A stretch of 63,686 bases of DNA from Candidatus Heimdallarchaeota archaeon (GTDB lineage Archaea; Asgardarchaeota; Heimdallarchaeia; Heimdallarchaeales; Heimdallarchaeaceae), in contig JAUVXV010000017.1 of assembly GCA_030603365.1 (NCBI GenBank), positions 1 through 63,686 on the forward strand, given 5' to 3'. Each line of letters begins with the position of its first letter. Within the stretch, counting starts at the first letter, position 1. Positions 7,385 to 16,052 of this stretch are shown here, in pieces. A program made the translations under genes and the position numbers. The notes beneath the pieces were generated by a model. It saw only the letters and a program-made list of their open reading frames with translations, was not told the origin of the DNA and made no database searches.

Positions 7385-8386
7385 CTAAATTTTTTGCATT
7401 AGAATAAACCCATTTGCTAAGCCGATATATTTCTCTCTCGAAATACTGTAATGTTTCAGTTTTGCCATATGTGATTCTTTTTCCAATTCTAAGAAAAACG
7501 GATCATAGATACTTAATACCCAATCCATCGATAAATCAAATTGAGGTATCATACTAAACGCTAAGTATCCTTCAGCATTGAGAACTGATTGAAGCGTATT
7601 GATATATTGTTTCTCATCATTCTTGAAGATGAATTTAGAACCAAGATAAAGATCTATTGAATCTTTAAGAACATCAAGTTGCATTTCATCTCTTTCTACA
7701 AAATCAACATTGTAAATTTCATAAATATCTTGTAAAACCTGACATCTGTAAAGTGAGTTAGAAGGTTCAAAACTCAATACATTTACGTTTTCTCCAAAAA
7801 AATCAGCAAAGTGTAGTGCTTTATAACCTGACCCAACACCCCAATTCAGAACAGATATTTTTTCCTTCACATCAAATAGAGGCATTCTAAGTTTCAAGCT
7901 TTTGAAATATAAATCTCTAATCAAAAACATCATTTCTGTTCCTGAAATTAAATCAATTGCTTGGATATATTCAGCTTCAGAAAGCTTGCCTTGTTCACCC
8001 TTCAGAATGGATTTGTATTTTCGTATAGATTTATCCAAAAATGAACTTAATGGAGCTAAAATTCGGTTATTCGTAGATTTGAAATCTTCTTGAAATGTTA
8101 ATTCCAAATATTCTCTTCTTGGGCTATCGCCATAAAATTCTCCTTGTTTAAGAAGTAATTCTTGATTTGCTAAAAGATCAAAAATTTTGTAAAACTCAAC
8201 ATCTAAGGAATTAAAATTTAGCATATGGAAAATTTCTTCTGGAGAGCGAGGACGATTCAGAATCTCATAGACTCCAATATCCTTTAACATTTCAGAAACC
8301 TTGAAAGCTGAGAGTTTAAGAAATTCATCAAGTACCTTCTGAACTTCTTCTTCAGTTGATTCTAGTGGAAGTGAGAATTTGTTCAT
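7385..8386 (-). CDS. Putative SAM-dependent methyltransferase with N-terminal helical domain
   Basis: 333 residues from the ATG at 8386 (GGTG six bases upstream; a GTG at 8398 is the alternative). The N-terminal 110 residues are helical (KVLDEFLKLSAFKVSEMLKDIG, LLANQELLLKQGEFY), like the dimerisation/winged-helix region that precedes many O-methyltransferase-type domains. The middle has a possible SAM motif I (ISVLNWGVGSGYKALHFADFF, GxGSG) and an acidic end of beta-2 (VLSFEPSN), then VDFVERDEMQL. The rest of the Rossmann signature is weak. Substrate unknown. It converges on the flotillin gene with 11 bases between stops. Could instead be a non-catalytic methyltransferase fold. Confidence 0.55.
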   Translation of the reverse strand: MNKFSLPLESTEEEVQKVLDEFLKLSAFKVSEMLKDIGVYEILNRPRSPEEIFHMLNFNSLDVEFYKIFDLLANQELLLKQGEFYGDSPRREYLELTFQEDFKSTNNRILAPLSSFLDKSIRKYKSILKGEQGKLSEAEYIQAIDLISGTEMMFLIRDLYFKSLKLRMPLFDVKEKISVLNWGVGSGYKALHFADFFGENVNVLSFEPSNSLYRCQVLQDIYEIYNVDFVERDEMQLDVLKDSIDLYLGSKFIFKNDEKQYINTLQSVLNAEGYLAFSMIPQFDLSMDWVLSIYDPFFLELEKESHMAKLKHYSISREKYIGLANGFILMQKI

Positions 8387-8508
8387 TTTTTGCACCACGA
8401 TGATATAATATAGCTTACAAATATAGAAATATCTTAACTAATTTAATTCTTGTTGTAGTCCTCAATGAATAATTTGACTAAAATACACATCTAATTTAAA
8501 AAAAAGAA

Positions 8509-9699
8509 TTATTTTTTTCTATAAACGTCCATGAATCCTCTTGATTTCAAGAAAATAACGAATTCAATAATAGAAGAAACTGGTACAGATAAATCTTGAC
8601 TTAATCCGTAAATTGAGTAATTTCCTTTCATTTTTTCTAGATTATCAAGAAATAGCTGATACTTTTGGTCTAGAGTAATCCAACCCGTTTGTTGTATTTC
8701 TTGGGGAAGAACAGATAATTCAGGATAGTCATCCTCTGAATTAATTATCAAATCCATAATCTCTGAAGATATGAATTTCTTAGGCTGTTTTGAGATATTT
8801 TTATCAAGATGGGAAATGGCTTCAAGTGTTGGAATTTCTTTACTTTCTCCAGGAATATTGATATAGGAATTAAAAAGCAGTGTAAACCAATCATCTAAGT
8901 AAGAATAGTTAATCTTGCTTTGAGGTTTTTTTGCACCCACCATAATTGCATCTTTCTTATTATGTCTGTACACCAAGAGCTCTAATCCTTTATAATAAAG
9001 ACTTATTAAATCTCCCCCCTTAAGTTCGGCTTCATTTTTCTGAGTATCAATGAACCTGAAAAGATGAGTAAATTCTATTTTCTTCCCATCAATCATCTTA
9101 GGGAAAAATCTACCATCCATAATTCCTTTGTGATAAGGAATAAATAGGAAACCATAGAAGTTATTGAATTCATTTCCTGATACTTTCGATTGGTCATTAA
9201 TGACTAAACCCTTCATTGTATTTCCGTTTCGAGTAAGAGGGATTTTATGAGCTGCTGCCTTCTCTGCGTCAATCATTTGAGTCAAAGCATCATCAAAAAG
9301 CTCAGGATTTCCTTTTGTTCTTTCTGATAATGAACGAGCGTACTTAGTTAGTTTATCTAGATTAGCTGAAGGAACACATACAAAAAGTAAGATGACAATA
9401 TTCTCTACTTCTTCATGAATTGAAATATATCTACCAATTACTATTCTTTCTTCAAGACTTGTAATAACATCTGCGTTAGTTCGCGCAAAACCTGTATATA
9501 TCTCGGAAAGTGAACTTACATCCTTTAATTTTTCACCGAAAATTGATCTTGATAAGTCTTTTAAGTGGCAAACAGGACCATAAATGATATCAAAAACGAT
9601 CATAGAGATTACTTTGATGCCCAAATCTCTTAAAAATGGAACATGAAAAGGTGAAATTTTTAAATCGTGAATTTTATCCATCTCACTAATATTTATCAC
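8509..9699 (-). CDS. Unknown protein, possible longin-like N-terminus and winged-helix C-terminus
   Basis: 396 residues, not recognised. Residues about 28-125 (IKVISMIVFDIIYGPVCHLKD ... ENIVILLFVCVPSANLDKLTKYARSLSER) alternate strand-strand-helix in a way that resembles the longin/roadblock proteins common in Asgard archaea. The centre (160-290) is beta-rich. The last 55 residues (MKGNYSIYGLSQDLSVPVSSIIEFVIFLKSRGFMDVYRKK) look like a winged helix. No signal peptide or membrane helix. It stands alone between two same-strand genes with gaps over 100 bases. The domain calls are inference from pattern only. Confidence 0.6.
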   Translation of the reverse strand: MINISEMDKIHDLKISPFHVPFLRDLGIKVISMIVFDIIYGPVCHLKDLSRSIFGEKLKDVSSLSEIYTGFARTNADVITSLEERIVIGRYISIHEEVENIVILLFVCVPSANLDKLTKYARSLSERTKGNPELFDDALTQMIDAEKAAAHKIPLTRNGNTMKGLVINDQSKVSGNEFNNFYGFLFIPYHKGIMDGRFFPKMIDGKKIEFTHLFRFIDTQKNEAELKGGDLISLYYKGLELLVYRHNKKDAIMVGAKKPQSKINYSYLDDWFTLLFNSYINIPGESKEIPTLEAISHLDKNISKQPKKFISSEIMDLIINSEDDYPELSVLPQEIQQTGWITLDQKYQLFLDNLEKMKGNYSIYGLSQDLSVPVSSIIEFVIFLKSRGFMDVYRKK

Positions 9700-9842
9700 C
9701 CGAACTCTATAATTTGTATCTTACAAACTAAATCTGCTGTTCTCTTAAAGCTTGATTTAATATTACAAACTTCTGTTTAATAAACTGATTGATAGTTTTA
9801 TCCCCGTTTACAGTAATTTAAACTGAAAATAAATCTTAAGTT

Positions 9843-10493
9843 CTACTTTCTAATAGACGCTCTTTCTTCTTCCAAAACAGGTAACAAATCATTAATTACC
9901 TCAAAAGGGCAATCTTCCAAATATTTCTTAGAAGTTTCCCAAAAACTATCAAATAGGAAGGAGTGGTATCCTATAGTTTCATAAGAGATAGCTTGTATCA
10001 AAACTTCAAGTTTATCTACATAAGATACAAATTTCGATTCAGCACTATCAAAGTTCTGTAGTTCATGAAATGTTTCCTGCCATTGTTTCTTTACTTCCTC
10101 ATTTAAAATCAGTGATAACATCTCAGTACTTGCAGTAGTAAGTAGTTGACTCTTGAATTGTTGGTATCTATCTTGACCGAGTAGTATTTTCACTTGTCTA
10201 TCAAAATCTTGGTATTTACATTCAGGTAAATCGTGCACGATAGCAATCCTCATAACAACTTCTGTGTTAATACTTTTTTCAGGATAAAGTGCATTATGTA
10301 AATCACATAATAGAAGAGATAACATTGTAGTATTGTAGGCATGATCCGCAACACTTTCAACGTCAGATAGAGAGATTCCCACTCTAATCCACCCTTGCCT
10401 GGGTAGCCTTTTGAGTTGAATGGAACTCTCTATAAAACCGTAAATTAACTGGTATAGCTCATCCAATGTATCAGTCTCTGTCAAGTCTGTCAT
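9843..10493 (-). CDS. HD-domain phosphohydrolase (YfbR/HDDC2-like 5'-nucleotidase)
   Basis: 216 residues from the ATG at 10493. A longer reading frame to 10571 needs a TTG start and adds 26 residues not expected in the family. The HD metal site is visible: H in ESVADHAYNT, HD in AIVHDLPE, and D in SYVDKLE; the preceding LKRLPRQGW is the family's usual lead-in to the first helix. HDDC2/YfbR enzymes remove phosphate from deoxynucleoside monophosphates in the cytosol. Located just upstream of porB on the same strand but with its own direction of reading away from it; no clear operon partner. Confidence 0.82.
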   Translation of the reverse strand: MTDLTETDTLDELYQLIYGFIESSIQLKRLPRQGWIRVGISLSDVESVADHAYNTTMLSLLLCDLHNALYPEKSINTEVVMRIAIVHDLPECKYQDFDRQVKILLGQDRYQQFKSQLLTTASTEMLSLILNEEVKKQWQETFHELQNFDSAESKFVSYVDKLEVLIQAISYETIGYHSFLFDSFWETSKKYLEDCPFEVINDLLPVLEEERASIRK

Positions 10494-10593
10494 ACAAAAT
10501 GACGAAAGATGATTATTAAAAACATCGATGAGGGTAATGGAGTAAGAAAAAATAAGTTCTGACTTACACAAAAAGATAAAAAAGGAGGGGGAA

Positions 10594-11496
10594 TTACAGG
10601 AATTTTCTTATGAAATTCCATTGACGTTCTGTATCAGTTTTTAGTGCCTTAATTTCTTCTTCAGTAATTCCTCTGAATCTTCCTTGCAAACTTGTCCATT
10701 CAGTTATTGGAACACGATTCTCTACCACTTCATATTTCTTACTTGGAGTGCTAAGAACAACGTTATTAGTCATTCGATCCCATTCGAAAAGAGGCCAAAT
10801 ACCAGTTTGTACACCTAGTCGAGATATCTTCACTGAATGAGCAGATTCACATCGCCAATTGGGAGGACAGCTAATATCAATTTGAATAAATTTGAATCCA
10901 TCCAACGAGAGAGCTTTTTTGAATTTTCCAACAAAATCTTCAAGATAAGCAGCGCTTGCAGTTGCAACATATCGTGCATTGTTGGCCATCATAATAAATG
11001 GAACCATTTTTCTTGGTGTTGTGTTTCCTTCAGGAGTTGTAGTTGTGCGTGCACCTATCATAGTATCTCCACTTCGTTGTCCTCCAGTATTACCATACAC
11101 ATTATTGGAATACATGACATGAAGGATATTTTCTTGACGGTCGCATGCACCAATCTCTGTCGCAATTCCTATATCTGCAGCTGACCCATCTCCTCCCCAT
11201 ACTACAACTTTAAGGTTACTTTTTCCTTTCTTTTTCATTGCTCTGGAGATTCCTGAAGCAACGGCATCACTTGCAGCAAAAGCAGTGTTTACTGTTGGTA
11301 CATTGAAGGCTACTCCTTTTCCTGATCCTTGATATACACTTGCACAGCTTGCTGGAACAACTAGAATAACTTCATCAGCAATTGAACCAATTGCATGTCT
11401 AAAAGCCAAAGCTGAACCACAACCAGCACATGCGAAATGACCTTTCAATAGAGCTTTTTTGGGTGTTTTCATTAAATCTTTTTGAGTTACGGGCAT
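10594..11496 (-). CDS. porB: 2-oxoacid (pyruvate):ferredoxin oxidoreductase, beta subunit
   Basis: 300 residues from the ATG at 11496 (AAGGTGAAAGAA upstream; a GTG at 11505 is in frame). Carries the thiamine diphosphate site: CAGCGSALAFRH near the N-terminus, then VVVWGGDGSAADIG (GDG) and NNVYGNTGGQRSGDT, plus the late cysteine in SCPPNWRCE that with the two early cysteines binds the proximal 4Fe-4S cluster. Catalyses decarboxylation of pyruvate (or another 2-oxoacid) to acyl-CoA with reduced ferredoxin, with PorA, C and D. Last gene of a tight PorC-D-A-B operon; 10 bases separate it from porA. Pyruvate versus branched-chain acid cannot be decided by eye. Confidence 0.93.
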   Translation of the reverse strand: MPVTQKDLMKTPKKALLKGHFACAGCGSALAFRHAIGSIADEVILVVPASCASVYQGSGKGVAFNVPTVNTAFAASDAVASGISRAMKKKGKSNLKVVVWGGDGSAADIGIATEIGACDRQENILHVMYSNNVYGNTGGQRSGDTMIGARTTTTPEGNTTPRKMVPFIMMANNARYVATASAAYLEDFVGKFKKALSLDGFKFIQIDISCPPNWRCESAHSVKISRLGVQTGIWPLFEWDRMTNNVVLSTPSKKYEVVENRVPITEWTSLQGRFRGITEEEIKALKTDTERQWNFIRKFL

Positions 11497-11506
11497 TTCT
11501 TTCACC

Positions 11507-12649
11507 TTATCCTTTTAACGATTCCTTTGCATCGTCCATAATTTTCGTATATGGCACATCTTCTCCACCTAACCCTCTTATTATTCCAATAACAGGAGTA
11601 TCAACTTTATTTCTTTTCAGAACAGCTTCTACTTCTATTCCTAGTTGACCTGCATGACCAAAACTTGCTGATCTATCAATGACTAACAGTTTGTGATTTT
11701 CCTTTGCAAATTCAACAATATCTTCTTCAGGAAATGGTCTGAAAGTTCTTACTCTGAGAGCATTGACATTTAGACCTTCTTCATTTAATCGGTCAACTGC
11801 TTCATGAGTTTCGTCACCTATGGTTCCTAATGAAACGATAGTTAAATCAGCCACATCATCTCCATAAGGTTCTACTAATCCATTACCATAAGATCTCCCA
11901 AATCTCTCTTCAAATTCCTTGTGAACACTAACGATTTTTTTCTTTGCTCGTTCCATTGCAACGATTAGATCTTTGCGGTTTTTACTATATTGTTCAGGAC
12001 CAGTCATTGCGCCAAAAGCCCAAGGATTATCAACATCTATCTCAATTATGGGATCACTATACGGTCCTATAAACTCGTAAGCATCTTCAGGAGTTGGTAA
12101 CTGAACTTGTCCAGAAGTATGACTGATAATAAAACCATCTAAACAAGGCATAGAAGGTAATGCAATATCTTTACTCTCTGAAATTTTAAAAGCTTGAAGA
12201 GTTGTATCAAAGACCTCTTGATTGTTCTTGGTATACATCTGTATCCAACCAGCATCTCTAAAAGCCATACTATCTTGAAAATCAGGCCAGATATTCCAGC
12301 CTGGAGCCAAACAACGATTAACAACTGGCATAATAATAGGAAGACGACCATAACCTGTCCAGAAGACATTTTCAGCCATATACAAGAGTCCTTGAGATGA
12401 AGTTGCTGTAAAAGTTCTAACCCCACTCCATGCTGCACCCATACATGCAGCTAGTGCTGAATGCTCGCTTTCAACTATTATGAATTCAGCATCTAATTTT
12501 CCCTCATCCACATATCGACTAAGATTTTCAACTATTGTCGTTTGAGGTGTTATTGGGTAGGCTGCTATTACTTCTGGCTTTGCATAAAGAGCTGCGTAAG
12601 AAGCTGCATCATTACCTGTCATTGTTTTAGTTTCGTGTTTTACGACCAT
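11507..12649 (-). CDS. porA: 2-oxoacid (pyruvate):ferredoxin oxidoreductase, alpha subunit
   Basis: 380 residues from the ATG at 12649, with AAGGTGAATAAA upstream; the GTG at 12658 would overlap porD. Conserved motifs: VIAAYPITPQTTIVENLS (substrate-binding YPITP), VESEHSALAACMGAAWSG, FTATSSQGLLYMAE, then the PP-domain-like C-terminal transketolase-C part with GDETHEAVDRL and RVRTFRPFPEEDI. Two tryptophans (GAAWSG, APGWNIWPDF) differ from the residues I expect in typical PorA and may alter the substrate pocket. One base separates it from the porD stop. Forms the alpha part of the heterotetramer. Confidence 0.92.
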   Translation of the reverse strand: MVVKHETKTMTGNDAASYAALYAKPEVIAAYPITPQTTIVENLSRYVDEGKLDAEFIIVESEHSALAACMGAAWSGVRTFTATSSQGLLYMAENVFWTGYGRLPIIMPVVNRCLAPGWNIWPDFQDSMAFRDAGWIQMYTKNNQEVFDTTLQAFKISESKDIALPSMPCLDGFIISHTSGQVQLPTPEDAYEFIGPYSDPIIEIDVDNPWAFGAMTGPEQYSKNRKDLIVAMERAKKKIVSVHKEFEERFGRSYGNGLVEPYGDDVADLTIVSLGTIGDETHEAVDRLNEEGLNVNALRVRTFRPFPEEDIVEFAKENHKLLVIDRSASFGHAGQLGIEVEAVLKRNKVDTPVIGIIRGLGGEDVPYTKIMDDAKESLKG

Positions 12650-12650
12650 T

Positions 12651-12923
12651 TTATTCACCTTCGGGAATCATTGTTATTGCATCTTTAGGGCATTCTTCTG
12701 CACAGATCCCACAGCCTTTACAGTAATCGTAGTCAAAACTTATGATTTGATCCTTTTCTCTATCAGCTGGGTAAATTGCATTATCAGGACAGTATTTCCA
12801 GCAGATATTACATTTGATACACAATTCAGAATCAACGACAGGATAAAATGTTCTCCAATCACCAGTTTTTCCTGCAACGCCTTCTATTGGATATAATTTA
12901 GGTTGACTAGGTCCTTCCGTCAT
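12651..12923 (-). CDS. porD: 2-oxoacid:ferredoxin oxidoreductase, delta (ferredoxin-like) subunit
   Basis: 90 residues with two 4Fe-4S motifs, CIKCNICWKYCP and CKGCGICAEECP, the electron-exit clusters of the PorABCD complex. Upstream stretch GKTGDWRTFYPVVD is typical of archaeal PorD. Its ATG overlaps the end of porC by four bases and a GGTGATAGC ribosome site precedes it. Confidence 0.93.
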   Translation of the reverse strand: MTEGPSQPKLYPIEGVAGKTGDWRTFYPVVDSELCIKCNICWKYCPDNAIYPADREKDQIISFDYDYCKGCGICAEECPKDAITMIPEGE

Positions 12924-13474
12924 GCTATCACCACTTTAGTTTCTTCATAAGCTCTTTTAGCAGCTTCCATATTCTTAGGAGCTCGTTTCTCTCCCCAATA
13001 ATTCTCAATGGCTTTTAGAAGATTGTCTAAACTTACGATTTCTGTACCTTTAACAAAAGCTCCAAGCATTGTCATATTTACCAAAGTAAATCCACTTAAA
13101 ATTAAACCTAATTCTCGAGATATTCGAGACGCATCAACCAAAGCTATTGTTCTTCCTGATCCTTTCAATGATTCTGGAACTTCATTAGAGTTAATTATTA
13201 TGACACCATCTTTATCCACTTTATCAACATCTATTCTATCTAACAAAGAAGCGTCTAGAACTAAAGCATGTTGAGGATAATAAACAGGACTGTGAACTCG
13301 TATAGGTTTTGTATCAAATCTTAAGTAAGCTTCAACAGCTGCTCCTCTTCTTTCTGACCCATATTTAGGAATAGCTTGAGCATCTAAACCCTCGTACATT
13401 GCTGCCTCAGCAAGGATTTTTGCTCCAGTCACTCCGCCTGAGCCACCACGGCTTATTTGAATAACTTCTATCAT
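12920..13474 (-). CDS. porC: 2-oxoacid:ferredoxin oxidoreductase, gamma subunit
   Basis: 184 residues from the ATG at 13474, which has TTAGGTTAGATTTA in front and gives the family's usual MIEV start; the frame stays open to an ATG at 13519 that lacks a ribosome site. The N-terminal motif is SRGGSGGVTGAKILAEAA, the counterpart of GRGGQG. Serine in place of glutamine there is unusual. The gamma subunit links the catalytic domains. First gene of the por operon. Confidence 0.9.
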   Translation of the reverse strand: MIEVIQISRGGSGGVTGAKILAEAAMYEGLDAQAIPKYGSERRGAAVEAYLRFDTKPIRVHSPVYYPQHALVLDASLLDRIDVDKVDKDGVIIINSNEVPESLKGSGRTIALVDASRISRELGLILSGFTLVNMTMLGAFVKGTEIVSLDNLLKAIENYWGEKRAPKNMEAAKRAYEETKVVIA

Positions 13475-13577
13475 TAAATCTAACCTAATTCTTTCTGCTG
13501 TGTTTTTTTCGTTGCTCATTAAAATACTTTAGGTATAAACAAGTAATTGTTTAGAAAGAGAATACCTTAAAGAAACC

Positions 13578-14423
13578 CTAACCTGCTTTCACTGTTCTTA
13601 ATAGAGCTTCTAATCCTTCGTAAGTTTTAGTCTGAATTCCTTTTCCACACATTAGTCGAATTACATCAGATTCTATTTCTGTGAAAGGACCTACTCTTGT
13701 AATAACATCTACGTTTGCATCATGTCTTCGTTTTAATCCTGATAAACCTAGCATTACATTGGATCCATGAAATTCTATTACATCTAATCCTGCAAATCCC
13801 GCAATTTCTTGAGGAGTTGAAATACCTAGTTTAGTAATGTTTTCTTGAATAGCATATTTCCTAAGTAATAGAGCATTTACTTTTATTTCTACTACATTAT
13901 TAAAGATAGATTTCAGAATTTTTGGAATTAATTTGATTTTCTTATTTTTTGCAATTGGCCAATAAACCGCAACACCCATCGTTGGTAAAACTGAAAGGAT
14001 CATCAGAGAATCTATAGGTGATTTTAAAATTGATAAAAAGTCTGCATCTTTTGTTAAATTTACAGCATAGAGATAATGTAAAGGCGAAGAATTAATTTTT
14101 ACAAGTGAAGCTTTGCTTAATTCTAAATCTTGTTCTTGAGCAAGAATCTTGGCATTCTTGTGTAAATCATTTTTTAGTTTAGTGGATGTACCATATTTAG
14201 TAGAAGGAGTAAAATGATAAAATCGCTGAAATTCATTTGCAAAAAGATTTTTCATTGCTTTTATCCATAAATTTCTTGCCTTTGTTTGAGATATTTTATT
14301 CTCTTTCAGCTCTTTGAAAAAAAGCTTATGCAATGCTTCTTCGGTTTTATTTCTTACCGTGGTCGATAGGCTAGACTGAATGTCTTCTTTAGTTAAATAC
14401 GCAAAGAATGTTTCGTGAGACAT
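13578..14423 (-). CDS. Unknown conserved-looking cytosolic protein
   Basis: 281 residues from the second ATG (14423), where GTGGTC sits a few bases upstream; an ATG at 14432 is in frame. No signal peptide, no cysteines of a metal site, and only one mildly hydrophobic stretch (DSLMILSVLPTMGVAVYWPIA, about 142-162). N-terminal third is helical and Lys-rich; the C-terminal third (GFAGLDVIEFHGSNVMLGLSGLKRR ... VDVITRVGPFTEIESDVIRLMCGKG) alternates strands and helices. I do not recognise a family. It sits upstream of, and on the same strand as, the por operon but 100 bases away. Confidence 0.6.
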   Translation of the reverse strand: MSHETFFAYLTKEDIQSSLSTTVRNKTEEALHKLFFKELKENKISQTKARNLWIKAMKNLFANEFQRFYHFTPSTKYGTSTKLKNDLHKNAKILAQEQDLELSKASLVKINSSPLHYLYAVNLTKDADFLSILKSPIDSLMILSVLPTMGVAVYWPIAKNKKIKLIPKILKSIFNNVVEIKVNALLLRKYAIQENITKLGISTPQEIAGFAGLDVIEFHGSNVMLGLSGLKRRHDANVDVITRVGPFTEIESDVIRLMCGKGIQTKTYEGLEALLRTVKAG

Positions 14424-14567
14424 TACGACCACTGTAAATTTAACAGACTACGATTCCTCTTAATCTTGTTGCTTTAGGGTTAACTTCTTATTTAACTTTT
14501 TCATCGTTTCCGGTCGTAAAACAGAGATATAAAATCAAAAAAAGATTGAATGAAAAGAGAGTCAAAT

Positions 14568-14792
14568 TTAGAATATGACATTGGATTTTAGTAGAATCAG
14601 CTGAAGAGCAAATGCTACTATAAGACTATTCAAAACTATGAATAAAGTGACCATTTTCCAATTCTTTCTTTGTGACATTTCAATGTAAAGAATAAACCAA
14701 GCTATACCAGCTAAAGCCAAAATTATGAACAAAACTAACAGGAATGTTAACCAACCACCAAACAACATTCCTTTATACGCTGCGAATACCAT
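14568..14792 (-). CDS. Small two-helix membrane protein
   Basis: 74 residues: helix 1 about 10-37 (GGWLTFLLVLFIILALAGIAWFILY), a short charged loop MSQRKNWK, helix 2 about 47-68 (VTLFIVLNSLIVAFALQLILL). The positive loop would be cytosolic. Amino-acid composition is that of a real membrane protein and the frame is on the same strand as its neighbours. Function unknown. Confidence 0.55.
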   Translation of the reverse strand: MVFAAYKGMLFGGWLTFLLVLFIILALAGIAWFILYIEMSQRKNWKMVTLFIVLNSLIVAFALQLILLKSNVIF

Positions 14793-14857
14793 TTTCGTTC
14801 CTTCTAATCTGTTGTGCGAGTTTTCTTTATATGTTTAAAAATCTTTGCCATTTAGTC

Positions 14858-15244
14858 TTATTCCGGAATGAAGTAATCGTCTTTGATTTTGCCCTTGATA
14901 TTTTTCTTTTTCTGATACATTGGAATTATCTTCCTAATATTGTCAATAGCAAAACCTGTTCCTTCAGCTAATTCTGATATGCTGAATTTCTTTCCTGAAC
15001 TAACAGCATATTCAATTTTATACTTAGGTGTATCTTCTTCTTTGAACTCACCCTTAGTCTTTCCTTTAGCTCCTGTTTTAGATTTACCACAGCTTGGACA
15101 TGTCCATGTAGCCATTCGGGTGATGGTAACATTACCTTTTTTATCGGGCATTGGACTAACAAAATTCCATTCTTTATTAGTTGGTATATCTAGTGGTAAC
15201 CAAGTTTCTCCACATTTACACTTAATTGGTTTAACTTTAGCCAT
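14858..15244 (-). CDS. Zinc-ribbon and winged-helix-like small protein
   Basis: 128 residues from the ATG at 15244 (GAGATGAG upstream; another ATG at 15253 is in frame). N-terminal cysteines CKCGETW and CPSCGKSK, about 40 residues apart, can make one zinc ribbon. The C-terminal half (YKIEYAVSSGKKFSISELAEGTGFAIDNIRKIIPMYQKKKNIKGKIKDDYFIPE) looks like a winged helix with a recognition helix and a wing. Likely a nucleic-acid-binding regulator; target unknown. Confidence 0.6.
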   Translation of the reverse strand: MAKVKPIKCKCGETWLPLDIPTNKEWNFVSPMPDKKGNVTITRMATWTCPSCGKSKTGAKGKTKGEFKEEDTPKYKIEYAVSSGKKFSISELAEGTGFAIDNIRKIIPMYQKKKNIKGKIKDDYFIPE

Positions 15245-15400
15245 AACTCTCATCTCATTTTTAATCTCACAAAGTTAAAATCTTTTCGATGTGATTATTT
15301 TGCGTTTGTCATCTTCTGATTAAAAGCTAGTTTTATTAACTTCGAATTAACTACAGAATTAGAATTAATGAGGTTCAATTGATTAAGTTTAGTGAGAAAG

Positions 15401-16003
15401 ATGAAGGAATGCTTAGGTTGCTGGGAGGAAATTGAAGATGATCAAGAGATCTGTCATCATTGTGGTTCAAAGCAGGAAGAAGTCAAAGATTATCTTGCTT
15501 TAGTCTTATTGAAACAAAGTAAAAAGAAAATCGATGTTCCTAAAGAGTCACCTGTTTTAGAGTATGTCTCTAATGTTGATCCAACCATAGGAGAAACAAT
15601 TTCTACATCAATAAAGCCTTCAAAACCAAAAAAATCTAGATTCTTTCCAGCTTTGAATCAAAAAGCAGGGACCCAACAAGATGGAGTATATAGTCCCGAA
15701 CGTCCAGGTTGGTTAGCAAGACCACCAGATCAAAAAGACACTGATAATGAAAAACCAAAAGAATTAGTTGAACCAGATAAATCAAAATCAATTGAGAAAA
15801 AACCAAGAACCAAACCAAAAACTATAGCATGTCCAAAATGTTCGGAAGATGTGCCATTATTGCAATATTGCAAACTTTGTGGTCATAAACTACTTAGAAA
15901 CTGTCCCAAATGTAATAAGGAAATAGCTGTTACAGCTAAGTTTTGTACAGGATGCGGAACAAAAGTTGAACCATTTTTAGACAAGAAAGAAAATAATGAT
16001 TAG
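15401..16003 (+). CDS. Multi-zinc-ribbon protein
   Basis: 200 residues from the ATG at 15401, eight bases after GTGAG (a GTG at 15392 is in frame). Zinc-ribbon cysteine pairs occur at both ends: CLGCWEEI...CHHCGSK at the N-terminus, and CPKCSED..CKLCGHK then CPKCNKE...CTGCGTK at the C-terminus, joined by about 95 low-complexity residues rich in Lys, Pro, Ser and Glu. Such tandem ribbons usually mediate protein or nucleic-acid contacts. It lies 49 bases upstream of the helicase on the same strand, so the two may be co-transcribed. Function unknown. Confidence 0.65.
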   Translation: MKECLGCWEEIEDDQEICHHCGSKQEEVKDYLALVLLKQSKKKIDVPKESPVLEYVSNVDPTIGETISTSIKPSKPKKSRFFPALNQKAGTQQDGVYSPERPGWLARPPDQKDTDNEKPKELVEPDKSKSIEKKPRTKPKTIACPKCSEDVPLLQYCKLCGHKLLRNCPKCNKEIAVTAKFCTGCGTKVEPFLDKKENND

Positions 16004-16052
16004 TAGTTTTACAGAAATCTAATTGTTCCACCCTATCCTTAAAGTGATGAAG

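Noticed and set aside
10580..10605. Resemblance between 10580-10605 and the start of the IS region at 63487-63507 (GGAGGGG, AATTACAGGA)
   Set aside because: Short, with an indel, and the first lies partly in the porB coding end; probably chance.
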